A stretch of DNA of 31,187 nucleotides from Gryganskiella cystojenkinii (Eukaryota > Mortierellomycota > Mortierellomycetes > Mortierellales > Mortierellaceae): the NCBI GenBank assembly GCA_015852425.1, contig JAAAIG010000419.1, positions 1,018 through 32,204 of the forward strand. Direction: 5' to 3'. Under the pieces are notes generated by a model. That model had not been told where the DNA came from. It did no database searches and saw only the letters and a list, made by a program, of their open reading frames with translations. Below, in pieces: positions 29,931 through 31,187 of the stretch. Positions within the stretch are counted from its first letter, which is position 1, and the number at the start of each line of letters is the position of its first letter. A program made the position numbers and the translations under genes.

Positions 29931-30911
29931 TTACAACCTTCTATTGACGTAGAGGTACTGGAACACATCTGGTACATGGACTTGATGACTTCTCGCCGAT
30001 TCTTGCTTTGCCTTCTTCGACTGTTTTGTTGATGATGATGTCTTTGTTATTGTTGACGTGGCTGACTCTGGCGAAGAAGGCGGAGAAGGCTTGTCCGTTG
30101 ATGAGGCGAGAGGAGGAGCGCAGGGGGCTTCAACCTTGATCTCATGAATGCCTTCAGTCTTCCACAGGCCTTGGCCAAGACCCTCAGTCCACTCGTACTG
30201 ACGAAACCTTGAATATGAGACTACGATCCAGAAACCTCCAGGTCGAGTGACCCTTGCGACCTGATCACAGAGCGTCCGGAGTTTCTTGTAATTGTCATCA
30301 TCGCCACAAGAAATAGCATCCGAGGTGGACTTGTCGATGCAGAGATGAAAATGATTCGGTGGCAGTGAGGACATGTCAAGGCAATCCATCTCCTGAAATT
30401 GAAGAGGACATGTGGACGAGGGCGATCTTGGTCCTGTCTCGTTAGCTGTTGTATCATTGTCCTCTTTGGCAATATCGTCGTTTATCTCCTGTTGTTGCTC
30501 ATAGTCCTTCTTCTCAGTCCATCCAATGGCTTGCTCACAGCGACCCTTGAGTCGCTCAACGACAGAGCCCACAAAATCGACACTTAGGACATGAGGGTAT
30601 CCTGCCTGGTAGAGGTCCAAAGGGAGATCCGAGTTGCCGCAGCCGAGGTTCAGGATATAAAACGGGAAAGAGTCCGAGGATGGGGATGCGGGTTCTAATG
30701 ATGTTGCTGCTGTTGTTGTTGATGTCGTTGATGTTGTTAAGGTGGCGATCGTTTTTTTGCTGTTGTTGCTGTTGTGGTTGCATGGTGTGGGCAAGAGATT
30801 CAATTCGTGCATCCTCGGCTCGAGGATGGACCAGGGCATGAGCCATTCAAACGTCTGTTCGTGCGAGAAACGTTCTGTCCAGTACTCTTGCTTGTCAAAA
30901 TCCACAGGCAT
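29931..30911 (-). CDS. Class I SAM-dependent methyltransferase of METTL13/EEF1AKMT4 type
   Basis: Single exon, 326 residues. The N-terminus has the family's DKQEYWTERF...FEWLMPW signature. SAM-binding motif I is ILNLGCGNSDLP (residues 86-97). An acidic SVDF follows at 110-113. Motif IV is LCIDKSTSDAI (190-200), close to the DKGTLDA of eEF1A lysine methyltransferases. RVTRPGGFWIVVSYS (220-234) is the usual post-motif strand, and the end VFQYLYVNRR is typical. By family it would methylate a lysine or N-terminus of a translation factor in the cytosol; the exact substrate cannot be read from sequence. Three low-complexity insertions (residues 41-80 Thr/Ser/Asn-rich, 137-166 acidic, 263-308 Ser/Lys-rich) sit in loops. 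The ATG at 30911 directly precedes the conserved N-terminus; the extension to 30965 would need a TTG start. Confidence 0.9.
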   Translation of the reverse strand: MPVDFDKQEYWTERFSHEQTFEWLMPWSILEPRMHELNLLPTPCNHNSNNSKKTIATLTTSTTSTTTAATSLEPASPSSDSFPFYILNLGCGNSDLPLDLYQAGYPHVLSVDFVGSVVERLKGRCEQAIGWTEKKDYEQQQEINDDIAKEDNDTTANETGPRSPSSTCPLQFQEMDCLDMSSLPPNHFHLCIDKSTSDAISCGDDDNYKKLRTLCDQVARVTRPGGFWIVVSYSRFRQYEWTEGLGQGLWKTEGIHEIKVEAPCAPPLASSTDKPSPPSSPESATSTITKTSSSTKQSKKAKQESARSHQVHVPDVFQYLYVNRRL

Positions 30912-31187
30912 GATTGTCGTTGTTCTTGAATAAAAAAAAAGGTAGTGGAACCGTTGCGAAGTCAAGAACAGTTCCTAAGCTCGAGTGTTGTCTGCAGAAA
31001 GATCTGTTTTGGTGGCAAAGAAGGGATGGTTATTTTTTTGTTTGAGCGAAAAAAATAAAAAGAAAGAGAGCAGCCCTTAAGTGAGCTATTTTTGGGGTGA
31101 CGCACGTTTTCTTTTCTGGGAGGAAAAAAAGGGTCCACCTGCCAGCTTTCATATTGATTTCGTGGCATCAACAAAAAAAAAAAAAAA
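30912..31187. other. Right edge: promoter of the methyltransferase
   Basis: AT-rich, with A and T runs and a terminal poly(A) stretch at the window end. No gene or specific element is seen. Confidence 0.4.

Noticed and set aside
1..31187. CRISPR arrays, insertion sequences, prophage or operons
   Set aside because: The window is eukaryotic. No spaced palindromic repeats, transposase frames or terminal inverted repeats were seen.

Overview
The window is fungal nuclear DNA. Most genes are broken by short introns (about 45-240 bases, mostly GT..AG with GTAAGT- or GTGAGT-like donors). Intergenic DNA is rich in poly(T) and CT tracts. The gene set (point-kinetochore-type CENP-C, condensin kleisin, divergent F-box/LRR paralogues, a secreted pepsin-like protease with a GPI-like tail) fits an early-diverging fungus, most likely Mortierellomycota. 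That placement is inferred from protein style; no rRNA or other marker is present.

Left part, 1-12.8 kb, almost all on the minus strand. From left to right it holds a secreted aspartic protease (716-2983, four exons), condensin subunit CAP-H/Brn1 (3738-7288, nine exons), histone H2B (7921-8331), a small multi-pass membrane protein (8516-9115), the kinetochore protein CENP-C/Mif2 (9673-11397, four exons found, possibly more 5') and an unrecognised 205-residue protein (12058-12764). Condensin, H2B and CENP-C all act on mitotic chromosomes and lie within 8 kb. The H2B promoter carries E2F-like, CRE-like and CCAAT elements.

Middle part, 13.1-22.5 kb. A convergent pair of paralogous F-box/LRR genes comes first (13101-14774 plus, 14893-16533 minus); the plus copy has an in-frame TAA at codon 45. 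About 2 kb without a recognisable gene follows. Next is a degraded fragment of a prolyl oligopeptidase 3' end (about 18590-18916), and 0.9 kb further on the intact five-exon prolyl oligopeptidase gene (19811-22514), from which the fragment was evidently duplicated.

Right part, 22.9-31.2 kb, all minus strand. It holds an unrecognised membrane protein with a duplicated WTLR..EPRTWWGG motif (22922-24763), an F-box protein with a zinc-binding/XPA-like central domain (25326-27233), a very large metallothionein-like protein with 63 cysteines in 258 residues built from two repeat types (28178-29279), and a class I methyltransferase of the METTL13/EEF1AKMT4 type (29931-30911). The large metallothionein is the most striking item. 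Exon models were built by hand from splice consensus, phase and protein-family continuity; no transcript or database evidence was available.
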